64,000 bases of DNA, taken from the NCBI GenBank assembly GCA_963669415.2, contig CAXXPS010000002.1, positions 558,001-622,000 on the forward strand, in the 5' to 3' direction. Within the stretch, counting starts at the first letter, position 1. Each line of letters begins with the position of its first letter. Of this stretch, positions 33,357 to 41,634 are shown piece after piece. Under the pieces are notes generated by a model. That model was not told the DNA's origin, ran no database searches, and saw only the letters and a program-made list of their open reading frames with translations. The DNA is from JAWKWH01 sp963669415 (GTDB lineage: Bacteria; Pseudomonadota; Alphaproteobacteria; Rhizobiales; Rhizobiaceae). Position numbers and translations under genes: made by a program.

Positions 33357-34312
33357 GCGGGCGCATCATCGTACTTTCGGGCGGTGTCGGTGGCGCCAAA
33401 CTGGTGTTGGGGTTGTCTCGTGCGGCCGATGCCAAAAATCTGACCGTCGTGGCCAATACTGGCGATGACTTTGATCACTACCGACTTCGCATCTGCCCGG
33501 ACATCGACACAGTTCTCTACACGCTAGGGAGCGTCGCCGACAAAGATCGCGGTTGGGGTCGCGAGGACGAGAGCTGGCAATTCATGGCCGCTTTCCGTGA
33601 ACTTGGCGGCGAGGACTGGTTCAATCTTGGCGACCGTGATTTGGCGCTGCACGTATTGCGAACCGATCTTCTCAGCAAAGGCGAAAGTCTGAGCGAGGTA
33701 ACCGCGAAGATCGCGTGCCGGCTTGGAATAGAAGCGCAGGTTCTGCCAATGAGCGACCAATCAGTGTCGACAATAGTTGATACTGTGGACGGCCGTTTGG
33801 CCTTCCAGCACTACTTTGTGCGGGAACGCTGTCTGCCGGAGGTGACCGGATTTACATTCGAAGGTCTGGATGAAGCACGGCCAAATCCGGCGTTGATTCA
33901 GATGCTTGATGACAATCCCTCGGCGGTCATCATCGCGCCGTCCAACCCCTTTGTGAGCATCGATCCGATCCTTTCCGTTCCCGGCCTGCGAGACAGATTG
34001 CGAAATTGTGGCGCCCCGATCGTAGCGGTATCACCAATCGTTGGCGGGCAGGCAATAAAGGGTCCGGCTGCAAAGATCATGAATGAGCTGGGTATTGGTT
34101 CGTCGGCGATTGAAATCGCCAGACACTATGCCGGCTTCATTGATGGCCTGGTCATCGACAATGTCGACAGTGAAGAAAAGTCGGATATTGAAGCACTTGG
34201 AGTGAAAGTAAAAATTGCACAGACCATAATGACCTCGATTGAGGATCGAATAGCATTGGCAAATTGCGCCCTCGATTTTGCCTGTCTTATCGGCAAGGAG
34301 TCTACGAAATGA
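33353..34312 (+). CDS. cofD: 2-phospho-L-lactate (or analogue) transferase CofD
   Basis: 319 residues of the CofD/FbiA family: IIVLSGGVGGAKLVLGLSRA, VVANTGDDFDHYRLRICPDIDTVLYTLGSVAD, GWGREDESWQFM, WFNLGDRDLALHVLRTDLLSKGESLS and VIIAPSNPFVSIDPIL. It joins the 2-phospholactate, phosphoenolpyruvate or 3-phosphoglycerate unit (as its guanylyl diphosphate) to Fo, giving F420-0 or a variant. ATGA overlaps with cofE before and cofC after. Confidence 0.94.
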   Translation: MSGRIIVLSGGVGGAKLVLGLSRAADAKNLTVVANTGDDFDHYRLRICPDIDTVLYTLGSVADKDRGWGREDESWQFMAAFRELGGEDWFNLGDRDLALHVLRTDLLSKGESLSEVTAKIACRLGIEAQVLPMSDQSVSTIVDTVDGRLAFQHYFVRERCLPEVTGFTFEGLDEARPNPALIQMLDDNPSAVIIAPSNPFVSIDPILSVPGLRDRLRNCGAPIVAVSPIVGGQAIKGPAAKIMNELGIGSSAIEIARHYAGFIDGLVIDNVDSEEKSDIEALGVKVKIAQTIMTSIEDRIALANCALDFACLIGKESTK

Positions 34313-34974
34313 CTGACATTGTTGTTCCGGTAAAGAACCTCGCCAGCTCCAAATCGCGTTTGTCTGCCGTCTTGTCGCCAGGCCAGAGGGCGGATCTGGT
34401 GCTCGCAATGCTACACGACGTGCTTTGCGCATTATCTTGTCGACCAGAAAACCGGGTGTGGGTGGTTGCCAGTGACAATGCGGTGATTCAGCTCGCTCGT
34501 CGGTTCGGTGCGCAAACTCTCCGCGAAGACCGCGCCAAGGGCTACAATTGTGCGGTCGAGCTTGGTTTGTCGGCGGTTGCTTCCGACTGCTCCGTTGCAG
34601 TCATTCCAGCCGACCTGCCATTGATGACATCTGAGGAGTTCGCTGCGCTGATCGAGCCAGCGGTGCAGGTTCCGACGGTGCGCCTGGTTCCGTCGCGGGA
34701 TCGTAACGGCACCAATGGCCTGTTCATGTCATCAAAAGAACTTCTACGCCCATCTTATGGCTGTGGCAGTTTTGAGATTCATCGAACCGCGGCAATTGGA
34801 GCTGGAGCACACACCCAGGTGTTGGAGTTGCCGGGTATTGCCCACGATATCGATGTAGCCGCAGACCTCGCCGATTTTCGAGCCATCGGGCATTCGGGAG
34901 CCGCCTGGGACTTTCTGCGCGCCTGTCGATTTGACTCTGCAAGCTTGATTCCGAACTCGGAGGCGGCAGCATGA
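34309..34974 (+). CDS. cofC: F420 side-chain guanylyltransferase CofC
   Basis: 221 residues of the CofC/FbiD nucleotidyltransferase family: DIVVPVKNLASSKSRLSAVLSP (the basic GTP-binding loop), VWVVASDN, LREDRAKGYNCAVELG, VIPADLPLMTSEEF and VPSRDRNGTNGLFM. It activates a three-carbon phosphorylated acid with GTP for CofD. Known homologues differ in substrate: 2-phospholactate in archaea, phosphoenolpyruvate in mycobacteria, 3-phosphoglycerate in the proteobacterial symbiont Mycetohabitans. Which applies here cannot be told by eye. It overlaps both neighbours by 4 nt. Confidence 0.92.
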   Translation: MTDIVVPVKNLASSKSRLSAVLSPGQRADLVLAMLHDVLCALSCRPENRVWVVASDNAVIQLARRFGAQTLREDRAKGYNCAVELGLSAVASDCSVAVIPADLPLMTSEEFAALIEPAVQVPTVRLVPSRDRNGTNGLFMSSKELLRPSYGCGSFEIHRTAAIGAGAHTQVLELPGIAHDIDVAADLADFRAIGHSGAAWDFLRACRFDSASLIPNSEAAA

Positions 34975-37331
34975 GTACGCTCGAAAGTGAAACCGGAAAC
35001 TCATGGATCTGGACGGATGCCGGCGCCATGGATTTGCTGAACACGTCACACGAGGATTTGATGCACCGTGCGGTTTCATTGCGCGATCAAGGTCATGGCA
35101 ACCTCGTCAGCTACTCGCGCAAGGTCTTCATTCCACTGACCCAGCTCTGCCGGGATGTTTGCCACTACTGCACATTTGCCAAGGCACCACGCAATCTGAA
35201 AGCTGCCTATCTTCTACCTGACGAGGTGTTAGACATCGCTCGGTCCGGTAGGCTATTTGGCTGCAAAGAGGCTCTCTTCACGCTCGGTGACAAACCCGAA
35301 TTAAGATATCCGGCTGCCCGTCGGCAGCTCGATGAACTCGGCTACGAGACCACTCTGGACTATCTTCACGCGATGGCCCGGCTGGTTTTCGATGAAACCG
35401 GTCTTTTGCCTCATCTCAATCCTGGAGTGATGAACGCCGACGAGATAGCACAACTGCGCGGAGTGTCGGTCTCCATGGGCATCATGCTTGAAAATGTGTC
35501 CACACGCCTCGGTGAGCGCGGCGGTTGCCATTTCGGGTCACCGGACAAGGATCCCACCGTCCGTCTCCGAACCATTGAAGACGCGGGCAGACAGCAAGTT
35601 CCTTTCACCAGCGGTATACTAATCGGCATCGGCGAAACCCGGCAGGAGCGGATTGAAAGCCTGCTGGCGCTTCACGATTTGCATCAGCAATACGGGCACA
35701 TTCAGGAAATCATCATTCAGAACTTTCGGGCCAAGCCCGGTACCAGGATGGCAAATGCGCCGGAACCTGATCTGGCCGACCTGCAATGGACCATCGCAGT
35801 TGCGAGACAGATCTTCGGGCCTCACATGAACATTCAGGCGCCTCCCAATCTTTCAGGTGAGGATGCTTCCAAACTGATCGATGCCGGTATCAATGACTGG
35901 GGCGGCGTTTCGCCGGTGACGCCCGATCACGTCAATCCTGAGGCGCCATGGCCGCACCTCGATGAACTGGCAAGGTTGACAGCGTCAAGTGGAAAAACAC
36001 TCGTCGAACGCCTCGGAATCTACCCGGATTATGCTCTCAACGGCGATACCTGGCTTGATCCAGGCATCAGCCCGGCGGTGCTCGACAAAATTGATTCCGC
36101 TGGACTGGCGAGGGTGGACGATTGGTCGCCGGGAATGGCCGATGTGCGGATTCCATATCAAGCCTCAACGCCCAATGCGGCTGCAAGCCAAACGCTGGAC
36201 AGCCTGCTGGCCAGGGCAATGCAAGGCGATGAGCTGGGTGAAGGCGAAATTGCCGAATTGTTCGCCGCACGAACTGGCGAAACTGAGCAAATCAGGATCG
36301 CTGCAGACGAGCTGCGCCAGAAGGTGTGTGGTGATACAGTCAGTTACGTGGTCACCCGCAATATCAACTATACCAATATCTGCTATTTCAAATGCCGCTT
36401 CTGTGCATTCTCCAAGGGTAAAACAGCTGAAAATCTGCGGGGCAAGCCCTACAATCTGGCGCTCGATGACATTGTTTCGCGTGCTCGGGAAGCCTGGAGC
36501 CGCGGCGCGGTGGAAGTGTGCCTGCAGGGCGGGATTCACCCCGATTACACAGGGCAAACTTATCTGGACATTGTGAAGGCGATCAAATCCGAACTACCCG
36601 ACATGCATGTTCATGCATTTTCACCGCTTGAGATATTTCAAGGTGCCGAGACATTGGGCATTCCGATAAGCGTATTCTTGGAGCGGTTGAAGAAAGCGGG
36701 ATTAGGAAGCCTGCCTGGAACCGCGGCGGAAATTCTTGATGATGAGGTGCGCGCGGATCTCTGTCCCGACAAACTCAATACCGTGCAGTGGTTTGATGTT
36801 GTCGACACAGCGCACCGGGTTGGCCTGAAGACGACCGCCACCATCATGTTCGGTCATATTGACCGTCCGATACACTGGGCGCGCCATCTGCGCCGCCTGC
36901 GTGATCAACAACGGGTCACCGGAGGTTTCACTGAGTTGGTCCCGTTGCCGTTTGTGCACATGGAATCGCCAATCTATCTGAAAGGCGGTTCGCGCCGCGG
37001 CCCGACATGGCGGGAGACCCTGTTGATGCATGCGGTGTCACGACTGGTTTTGCACCCCTACATTACCAACATCCAGACCTCGTGGGTAAAGCTGGGCGCA
37101 GAAGGTGCAGCAGCGTGCTTGCAAGCTGGAGCAAACGACCTCGGTGGCACGCTGATGAACGAAACAATTACCCGTTCTGCTGGCGCCGCCCATGGTCAGG
37201 AAATGACACCGGAAGCCATGGAAGCAATGTTGTCGAGCATAGGCAGACCGTCTCGACAACGTACAACACTTTATTCCAGCGCGGACATCACACGAAGTCA
37301 GGCGTCCTACATGCAAGTCGCGGCGGAATAG
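34971..37331 (+). CDS. fbiC: Fo synthase, CofG-CofH fusion (FbiC)
   Basis: 786 residues with two radical SAM halves. The CofG half has C60-x3-C64-x2-C67 (CRDVCHYC) and the CofH half C471-x3-C475-x2-C478 (CYFKCRFC), with GVSPVTPDHVNPEAPWP and QGGIHPDYTGQTYLDIV as further family marks. Together they build 7,8-didemethyl-8-hydroxy-5-deazariboflavin from tyrosine and the flavin precursor. The two-domain form is typical of actinobacteria and of the proteobacteria that carry F420 genes; archaea have two proteins. Last gene of the operon; its stop is 4 nt from the stop of the convergent TRAP permease gene, leaving no room for a terminator between them. Confidence 0.96.
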   Translation: MSTLESETGNSWIWTDAGAMDLLNTSHEDLMHRAVSLRDQGHGNLVSYSRKVFIPLTQLCRDVCHYCTFAKAPRNLKAAYLLPDEVLDIARSGRLFGCKEALFTLGDKPELRYPAARRQLDELGYETTLDYLHAMARLVFDETGLLPHLNPGVMNADEIAQLRGVSVSMGIMLENVSTRLGERGGCHFGSPDKDPTVRLRTIEDAGRQQVPFTSGILIGIGETRQERIESLLALHDLHQQYGHIQEIIIQNFRAKPGTRMANAPEPDLADLQWTIAVARQIFGPHMNIQAPPNLSGEDASKLIDAGINDWGGVSPVTPDHVNPEAPWPHLDELARLTASSGKTLVERLGIYPDYALNGDTWLDPGISPAVLDKIDSAGLARVDDWSPGMADVRIPYQASTPNAAASQTLDSLLARAMQGDELGEGEIAELFAARTGETEQIRIAADELRQKVCGDTVSYVVTRNINYTNICYFKCRFCAFSKGKTAENLRGKPYNLALDDIVSRAREAWSRGAVEVCLQGGIHPDYTGQTYLDIVKAIKSELPDMHVHAFSPLEIFQGAETLGIPISVFLERLKKAGLGSLPGTAAEILDDEVRADLCPDKLNTVQWFDVVDTAHRVGLKTTATIMFGHIDRPIHWARHLRRLRDQQRVTGGFTELVPLPFVHMESPIYLKGGSRRGPTWRETLLMHAVSRLVLHPYITNIQTSWVKLGAEGAAACLQAGANDLGGTLMNETITRSAGAAHGQEMTPEAMEAMLSSIGRPSRQRTTLYSSADITRSQASYMQVAAE

Positions 37332-37335
37332 TTTC

Positions 37336-38649
37336 TCAGCCAACGAGGTTTGGCAGCCAGGTCGCGATGGCAGGGAACATGATGATGATGCCGATTCCAG
37401 CCAGGAACAGAAGTACGAAAGGCCAGGTAGCGCGGTAGACGTCGCTGATGGTCATATCCGGCACCACCGCTTTGAATGCAAACAACGTATAGCCAAAAGG
37501 CGGTGTTATCGCGCCGAGCGTAATGTTGATCAAAAACAGCAGCCAGAACCACACTGGATCAAACTCCAGGCTGGTCACCACAGGTTGGTAGATCGGAATG
37601 GTCAGCAGGATCACAGCGATCGTATCGATGAACATGCACAAGATGAACGGCACCGCCAGCATGATGATCAGCATGGTGATCGGTCCAAACCCGAGATTGG
37701 CAACAAGCTGCACCAGTTCACTGGTCGCACCAGTAAACGCCAAAAGCTGGGTGAACATTTTCGACATTGCCATAATGGCAAGGATCATCGCCGAAACGGT
37801 GATCGATGCCATCACCGAATCCCAGATCATTTTCAGATTGAGATTGCGATAAATCGCGGCGGTGATCAGAGCCCCCACAACACCTGTCGCAGCGGATTCT
37901 GAAGGCGTGGCGATGCCCAGCATGATGAAGCCCATCACCGAAAAAATCACGATTGCAAAAGGCAATATGCGGACCAGCGCCATCACCATCTCGCCGATTG
38001 ACGTGTCGCCGCGTTCTGATGCGACATTTGAAGGCGCCATCTTCGGGTTGATTGCAATCCGCACAAAAACGTAGACGATAAAGATGCCACCCAATAACAG
38101 GCCGGGCATCACACCGGCGATGAGCAACTTGGCGATAGAAACGTCAGCAATGGAACCAACGATTATGGCGAGCAGGCTGGGTGGAATTATCGGAGCAAGG
38201 CTAGCACCACTTACGATCAATCCGGCGGCAATATCGCGATTATAACCACGTGCCTGCATCCCCGGCATAATGGCGCGGCCAAGCATGGCTGCAACCGCCA
38301 TCGCAACACCTGAAAGCGCACCGAATACAGCTGAAAGCGTTACAACGAGCACATATTGCCGTCCGCGCACACGGCCGACCAGCTTGTCGATGGAATCGAA
38401 CAAAACGTCCATCGTCCCTGATCGAAACAATAACTCGCCCATCAAGATGAACAGCGGGATGGATGCAAGGGAGGTGATGGACGCAGTGTCGAGAATACTG
38501 TTGGCGAACATCGGGAAGCCGGCCGGGCCTATGATCACGTACACGCCTGTGAGTATTGCAAACAGAAATGCCAAAAAGATCGGTGCGCCCGAAAGGAAAA
38601 GGACGAACAGGATCGCGATGCCAAGCAGAAGGGTTGTGTACCACTCCAT
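37336..38649 (-). CDS. dctM: TRAP transporter large permease (DctM)
   Basis: 437 residues with about 12-13 membrane segments of the DctM family: FLSGAPIFLAFLFAILTGVYV, FILMGELLFRSGTMDVLF, GALSGVAMAVAAMLGRAIMPGMQARGYNRDIAAGLIVSGASLAPIIPPS and LGAITPPFGYTLFAFKAVVP. It is the sodium-driven channel of the TRAP system. It overlaps the small subunit gene by one base (TGATG). It converges with fbiC. The solute is probably an organic acid used by the F420 pathway, judged from the shared operator motif. Confidence 0.92.
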   Translation of the reverse strand: MEWYTTLLLGIAILFVLFLSGAPIFLAFLFAILTGVYVIIGPAGFPMFANSILDTASITSLASIPLFILMGELLFRSGTMDVLFDSIDKLVGRVRGRQYVLVVTLSAVFGALSGVAMAVAAMLGRAIMPGMQARGYNRDIAAGLIVSGASLAPIIPPSLLAIIVGSIADVSIAKLLIAGVMPGLLLGGIFIVYVFVRIAINPKMAPSNVASERGDTSIGEMVMALVRILPFAIVIFSVMGFIMLGIATPSESAATGVVGALITAAIYRNLNLKMIWDSVMASITVSAMILAIMAMSKMFTQLLAFTGATSELVQLVANLGFGPITMLIIMLAVPFILCMFIDTIAVILLTIPIYQPVVTSLEFDPVWFWLLFLINITLGAITPPFGYTLFAFKAVVPDMTISDVYRATWPFVLLFLAGIGIIIMFPAIATWLPNLVG

Positions 38650-39170
38650 CAGCCGGCACTTCCAGCCATTGAGCTATCGCTGAAACGCTCGGAAGGATGG
38701 GCATAGCGCAACATGTAGATGGCGCTGAGCGCGAGACCAAATGTTATGAAACTGGATACCCACCATTGGGGAATGGAGATTATGGCGAGTGTATCAATGC
38801 TCTTCGTATACTGACGGATATTTTCCTGCAGCGATATCCAGGCCGCAAATCCAAGGCACCCAAATCCGATCAGGCTGATTGCTGTGTGGAAATAGCCCGA
38901 CAATTTGGCCGGCATGATGTCCACCAATATGGTTACGGCGACATGCGCCTTGTCTTTGGTAACCTTCGGCAGAGCCAGAAACACCGAAATGCAAAGAAAA
39001 TAGGAAACAAAATCGCTGACCCAGGCCGTCGGCGAATTGAAAAAGTAGCGGGTCACCACTTCATAAACATAGAAGGTGACGATGCAGATCAGACCGATCG
39101 CAGCCAGGATTGCCGCTGCCAGCGTCAGCAAGTCGTGGATGGCACAGAGCTTGTCGAAAAATTTCTTCAT
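38649..39170 (-). CDS. dctQ: TRAP transporter small permease (DctQ)
   Basis: 173 residues with four membrane segments (TLAAAILAAIGLICIVTFYVYEVVTRY; PTAWVSDFVSYFLCISVFLALP; the FHTAISLIGFGCLGFAAW helix; WWVSSFITFGLALSAIYML), the DctQ layout. It joins the large permease in the membrane. The 125 nt between its start and the binding-protein stop contain a hairpin with a T-run on this strand, so expression is probably lower than that of the binding protein. Confidence 0.9.
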   Translation of the reverse strand: MKKFFDKLCAIHDLLTLAAAILAAIGLICIVTFYVYEVVTRYFFNSPTAWVSDFVSYFLCISVFLALPKVTKDKAHVAVTILVDIMPAKLSGYFHTAISLIGFGCLGFAAWISLQENIRQYTKSIDTLAIISIPQWWVSSFITFGLALSAIYMLRYAHPSERFSDSSMAGSAG

Positions 39171-39253
39171 GGAGAAATCCGCCGCCCCAGTTTCCGGAAC
39201 ACTACATCAGTTTGCCGACGCCACCAGTGTTTGTTCGTTCTGGAAGAAAAAAT

Positions 39254-39280
39254 GTCCGCCGCGGAAATACCGCGACGGAC
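39254..39280 (-). terminator. Attenuator/terminator between TRAP binding-protein and permease genes
   Basis: Read on the minus strand, an 11-bp stem with one internal mismatch (GTCCG-T-CGCGG / CCGCG-G-CGGAC) and a 5-nt loop is followed directly by ATTTTTTCTT. It lies 16 nt after the dctP-like stop. It should stop part of the transcripts, giving more binding protein than permease. Confidence 0.7.
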
Positions 39281-39295
39281 CAGTCCAGGGAGAAA

Positions 39296-40270
39296 TTACA
39301 TACCCTTTGAGGCAACAAAATCGCGGAATGCCTCGCCTGCTTCAGCAGATTTTTCAATCGCCACTTCCATGGCGCGATCAGCGAAAAGCTTATTGGCTTC
39401 TTCGAGCGAATAGCCGATTGACGTCTTCTTTGCACCGCCAGCCATCATCGCAGCGTTTTCTTCATCCAGAAGCTTGTTGAACACACCGATCGTGTCTTGC
39501 TCCAGTTTATGACCAGCCTCAAGCATGGCTTTTTGAGTGTCGGCATCAAGTGCGTTCCATTTGTCCAGGTTCATCATGATGAGATAAGACACGGTTCCAA
39601 ATGCCGGTTCTGCAAGATATGGCGTAACCTCGTGGAACTTAAATCCAACCGCGCCAACTGCAGGCCAAACAAGGCCATCGATCACACCCTTCTCAGCGGC
39701 AGAATAGAGCTCGCCAAACGGAATGACGACAGCTGTGCCACCCAAGGATCCAACAATCTTGTTGTAAGAAGGAAGCGCACGGATCTTCATGCCGTCCAGT
39801 TTCTTATCGGCATCCATTTCGTTTTTCAGGAAAAACCGGAAACCAGTCGTGGCAGTCGGAATGGACAATACTTTCAGGTTCTGAGTTTCCTGATAGTGCT
39901 TGTCGACCCACTCCCAAACGCCGCTTGAACGGCGTTTTTCAATGTCGCCATTGACGGCGTCAATGGCAGCGCCGATGCCAGTCGAACCGGTATGATAAAG
40001 GCCGTGCGTGTAAATCAGGTCAAAAACACCTGACGCGACCGGTTCAAGTTGCTTGCCGCCCGGCACAACTTCTGGACCGCTCGGTTTTATGGAGACTTTT
40101 CCACCGGTCGCTTCTTCGACCAGTTTGATATAACCGTATGCCATATTTGCCGTGCCGGAGTGATTTGGACCCCAGGCAGTCAGCATTTTCATATCCGCTG
40201 CGATGGAAGCTGTAGCGGCCATGGCGAGGCTTAACGCTGTCGCGGCGGCCAATTTCACAATACTTTTCAT
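39296..40270 (-). CDS. dctP: TRAP transporter solute-binding protein (DctP family)
   Basis: 324 residues with a signal peptide (MKSIVKLAAATALSLAMAATASIA). The mature protein has the DctP frame: ATGGKVSIKPSGPEVVPGGKQLEPVASGVFDLIY, FFLKNEMDADKKLDGMKIRALPSYNKIVGSLGG (with the conserved carboxylate-binding Arg in the KIRALP strand), VIPFGELYSAAEKGVIDGLVWPAVG. It captures an organic acid in the periplasm. A GGAGGAGAC ribosome site precedes the ATG, and a GTAGTATAC motif lies 98 nt upstream. Confidence 0.92.
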   Translation of the reverse strand: MKSIVKLAAATALSLAMAATASIAADMKMLTAWGPNHSGTANMAYGYIKLVEEATGGKVSIKPSGPEVVPGGKQLEPVASGVFDLIYTHGLYHTGSTGIGAAIDAVNGDIEKRRSSGVWEWVDKHYQETQNLKVLSIPTATTGFRFFLKNEMDADKKLDGMKIRALPSYNKIVGSLGGTAVVIPFGELYSAAEKGVIDGLVWPAVGAVGFKFHEVTPYLAEPAFGTVSYLIMMNLDKWNALDADTQKAMLEAGHKLEQDTIGVFNKLLDEENAAMMAGGAKKTSIGYSLEEANKLFADRAMEVAIEKSAEAGEAFRDFVASKGM

Positions 40271-40368
40271 TTTGTCTCCTCCAGTTTGAACATGCTTGCC
40301 GATCGGTTCGGTGGTGATTGTTCATCAACCCGCGCGCCCAAAGCGCGCCCTCATGTTCAGCTAATTAT

Positions 40369-40380
40369 GTAGTATACTGC
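40369..40380. promoter_or_regulatory. Operator matching the hyuA-F420 operon palindrome, upstream of the TRAP genes
   Basis: GTAGTATACTGC differs at one base from the perfect palindrome GTAGTATACTAC at 24055-24066. It lies 98 nt before the dctP-like start, a normal promoter distance. It suggests that one regulator controls both the catabolic/F420 operon and this importer. The rest of the 292-nt gap between dctP and the LysR gene (40271-40562) holds nothing else I recognise. Confidence 0.6.
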
Positions 40381-40562
40381 GTATTTTGTCGAGTCTGGAA
40401 TTTCGCAATCCTCGAAACCAGTTTTACTCCAGCAATATCAGATAATTAGCAGAAGAGCTCTGATTGATGTGTCCATGTGCCTCAGACGTTCTCCCCGGTT
40501 CTCACGACGAAATGGCCAGTTTGGTCGATGAGCCAATGTCTGGTGAGGATCGGTACGAAAAC

Positions 40563-41465
40563 CTATTCAGATGTGCTGGAGCAGTCCTGTAACCAATCAG
40601 CAAACGCAACGGCTGGCGGATAGTCGGCATAGTCTGAGGGAATCATGAGATAGTATGCCGAATTCGTCGGGACGGGTGCATCACAAACGATCATCAGTTC
40701 ACCGCGTTCGATCTCCTTGCCGATCAGGAACTTCGGCAGCAATGCGATCCCCAATCCCGCTGCAGCGGCTTGTGCAGCCGTCGAAAACTGCTCAAAAAGC
40801 AGTCCACGTGATTCATCTGGACCATCTCCATAGGCTTCCAGCCAGTCTGACCAGGCCTTTGAGCGGCTCTCCAGGTGAAGTCGCGGCAAGGTCGCGAGAT
40901 CGCCTGGACCATCAATCGAATGTCGCTGCAGAAACGCGTTACTGGCCACAGGTACCGATTGCTCACGCATCAGAAAGACCGCCTTCGTATCCGGCCAATC
41001 GGGCAGACCGAAGTGAATTGCAGCGTGAATGCCTTCAGTCAGCGGATTGAACGGGGACAATCGGGTAGCGAAATGGACCGTGATATCAGGATTGGCCTCG
41101 AGGAATTGTGGAAAGCGGGGCATGAGCCAGCGCGTTCCGAATGTCGGCAGAATGGCGATGTTCATTACGCCGCCTCGCGGACTGGTCACTATTCCCAGTG
41201 AAGCAGTTTGAATGCGATTAAGCGCCGGATTTATCTCGCGCGCATAGGCGCGGCCTGCTTCGGTAAGCGTCACCTTCTTGCCCGCGCGGCGAAACAGTCG
41301 AACGTTCAACTGGTTTTCCAGTGCCTTGATCTGCCGACTGATCGCTCCCTGTGTCAGATTCAGTTGCAGGGCGGCGGCGGAGAAGCTGCCCGTCTGCGCT
41401 GCAGCATCGAATGCCAGCAGCATGCTTGTGCTCGGCAACATCCGTCTTCGGAATTGCTCATCCAT
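40563..41465 (-). CDS. LysR-family transcriptional regulator, GcvA-like
   Basis: 300 residues. The N-terminal winged helix (TSMLLAFDAAAQTGSFSAAALQLNLTQGAISRQIKALENQLNVRLFRR) is of the GcvA subgroup, followed by the LysR effector domain (MNIAILPTFGTRWLMPRFPQFLEANPDITVHFATR...AAAAGLGIALLPKFLIGKEI). It is divergent from the aminomutase gene with a 169-nt shared region, the classic LysR arrangement, so it probably controls that cluster in response to an amino acid. ATG 41465 is used; ATG 41441 (MLPSTSMLL) is possible and would free the start from the palindrome at 41464-41478. Confidence 0.9.
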   Translation of the reverse strand: MDEQFRRRMLPSTSMLLAFDAAAQTGSFSAAALQLNLTQGAISRQIKALENQLNVRLFRRAGKKVTLTEAGRAYAREINPALNRIQTASLGIVTSPRGGVMNIAILPTFGTRWLMPRFPQFLEANPDITVHFATRLSPFNPLTEGIHAAIHFGLPDWPDTKAVFLMREQSVPVASNAFLQRHSIDGPGDLATLPRLHLESRSKAWSDWLEAYGDGPDESRGLLFEQFSTAAQAAAAGLGIALLPKFLIGKEIERGELMIVCDAPVPTNSAYYLMIPSDYADYPPAVAFADWLQDCSSTSE

Positions 41466-41478
41466 TACAATATGTAAT
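41464..41478. promoter_or_regulatory. LysR-type palindrome overlapping the regulator start
   Basis: ATTACAATATGTAAT has perfect 6-bp arms around ATA and contains the T-N11-A pattern (41465-41477) of LysR sites. It overlaps the proposed regulator start codon, suggesting autorepression, and lies 157 nt before the aminomutase start. Confidence 0.45.
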
Positions 41479-41634
41479 CCATATATGAGGAATTCTCGTT
41501 TGCGTTCTTGAGGCGCTTCGTACACTGACTGGGGAACTTTCGCAAGGTTTGAAGCATATTTGGACTCAAAGGACGATGTCTTCAATCTTCAAGCTGATGT
41601 TTTCGAGATCCAGAAAATGTGGAGAAATTGTAAT

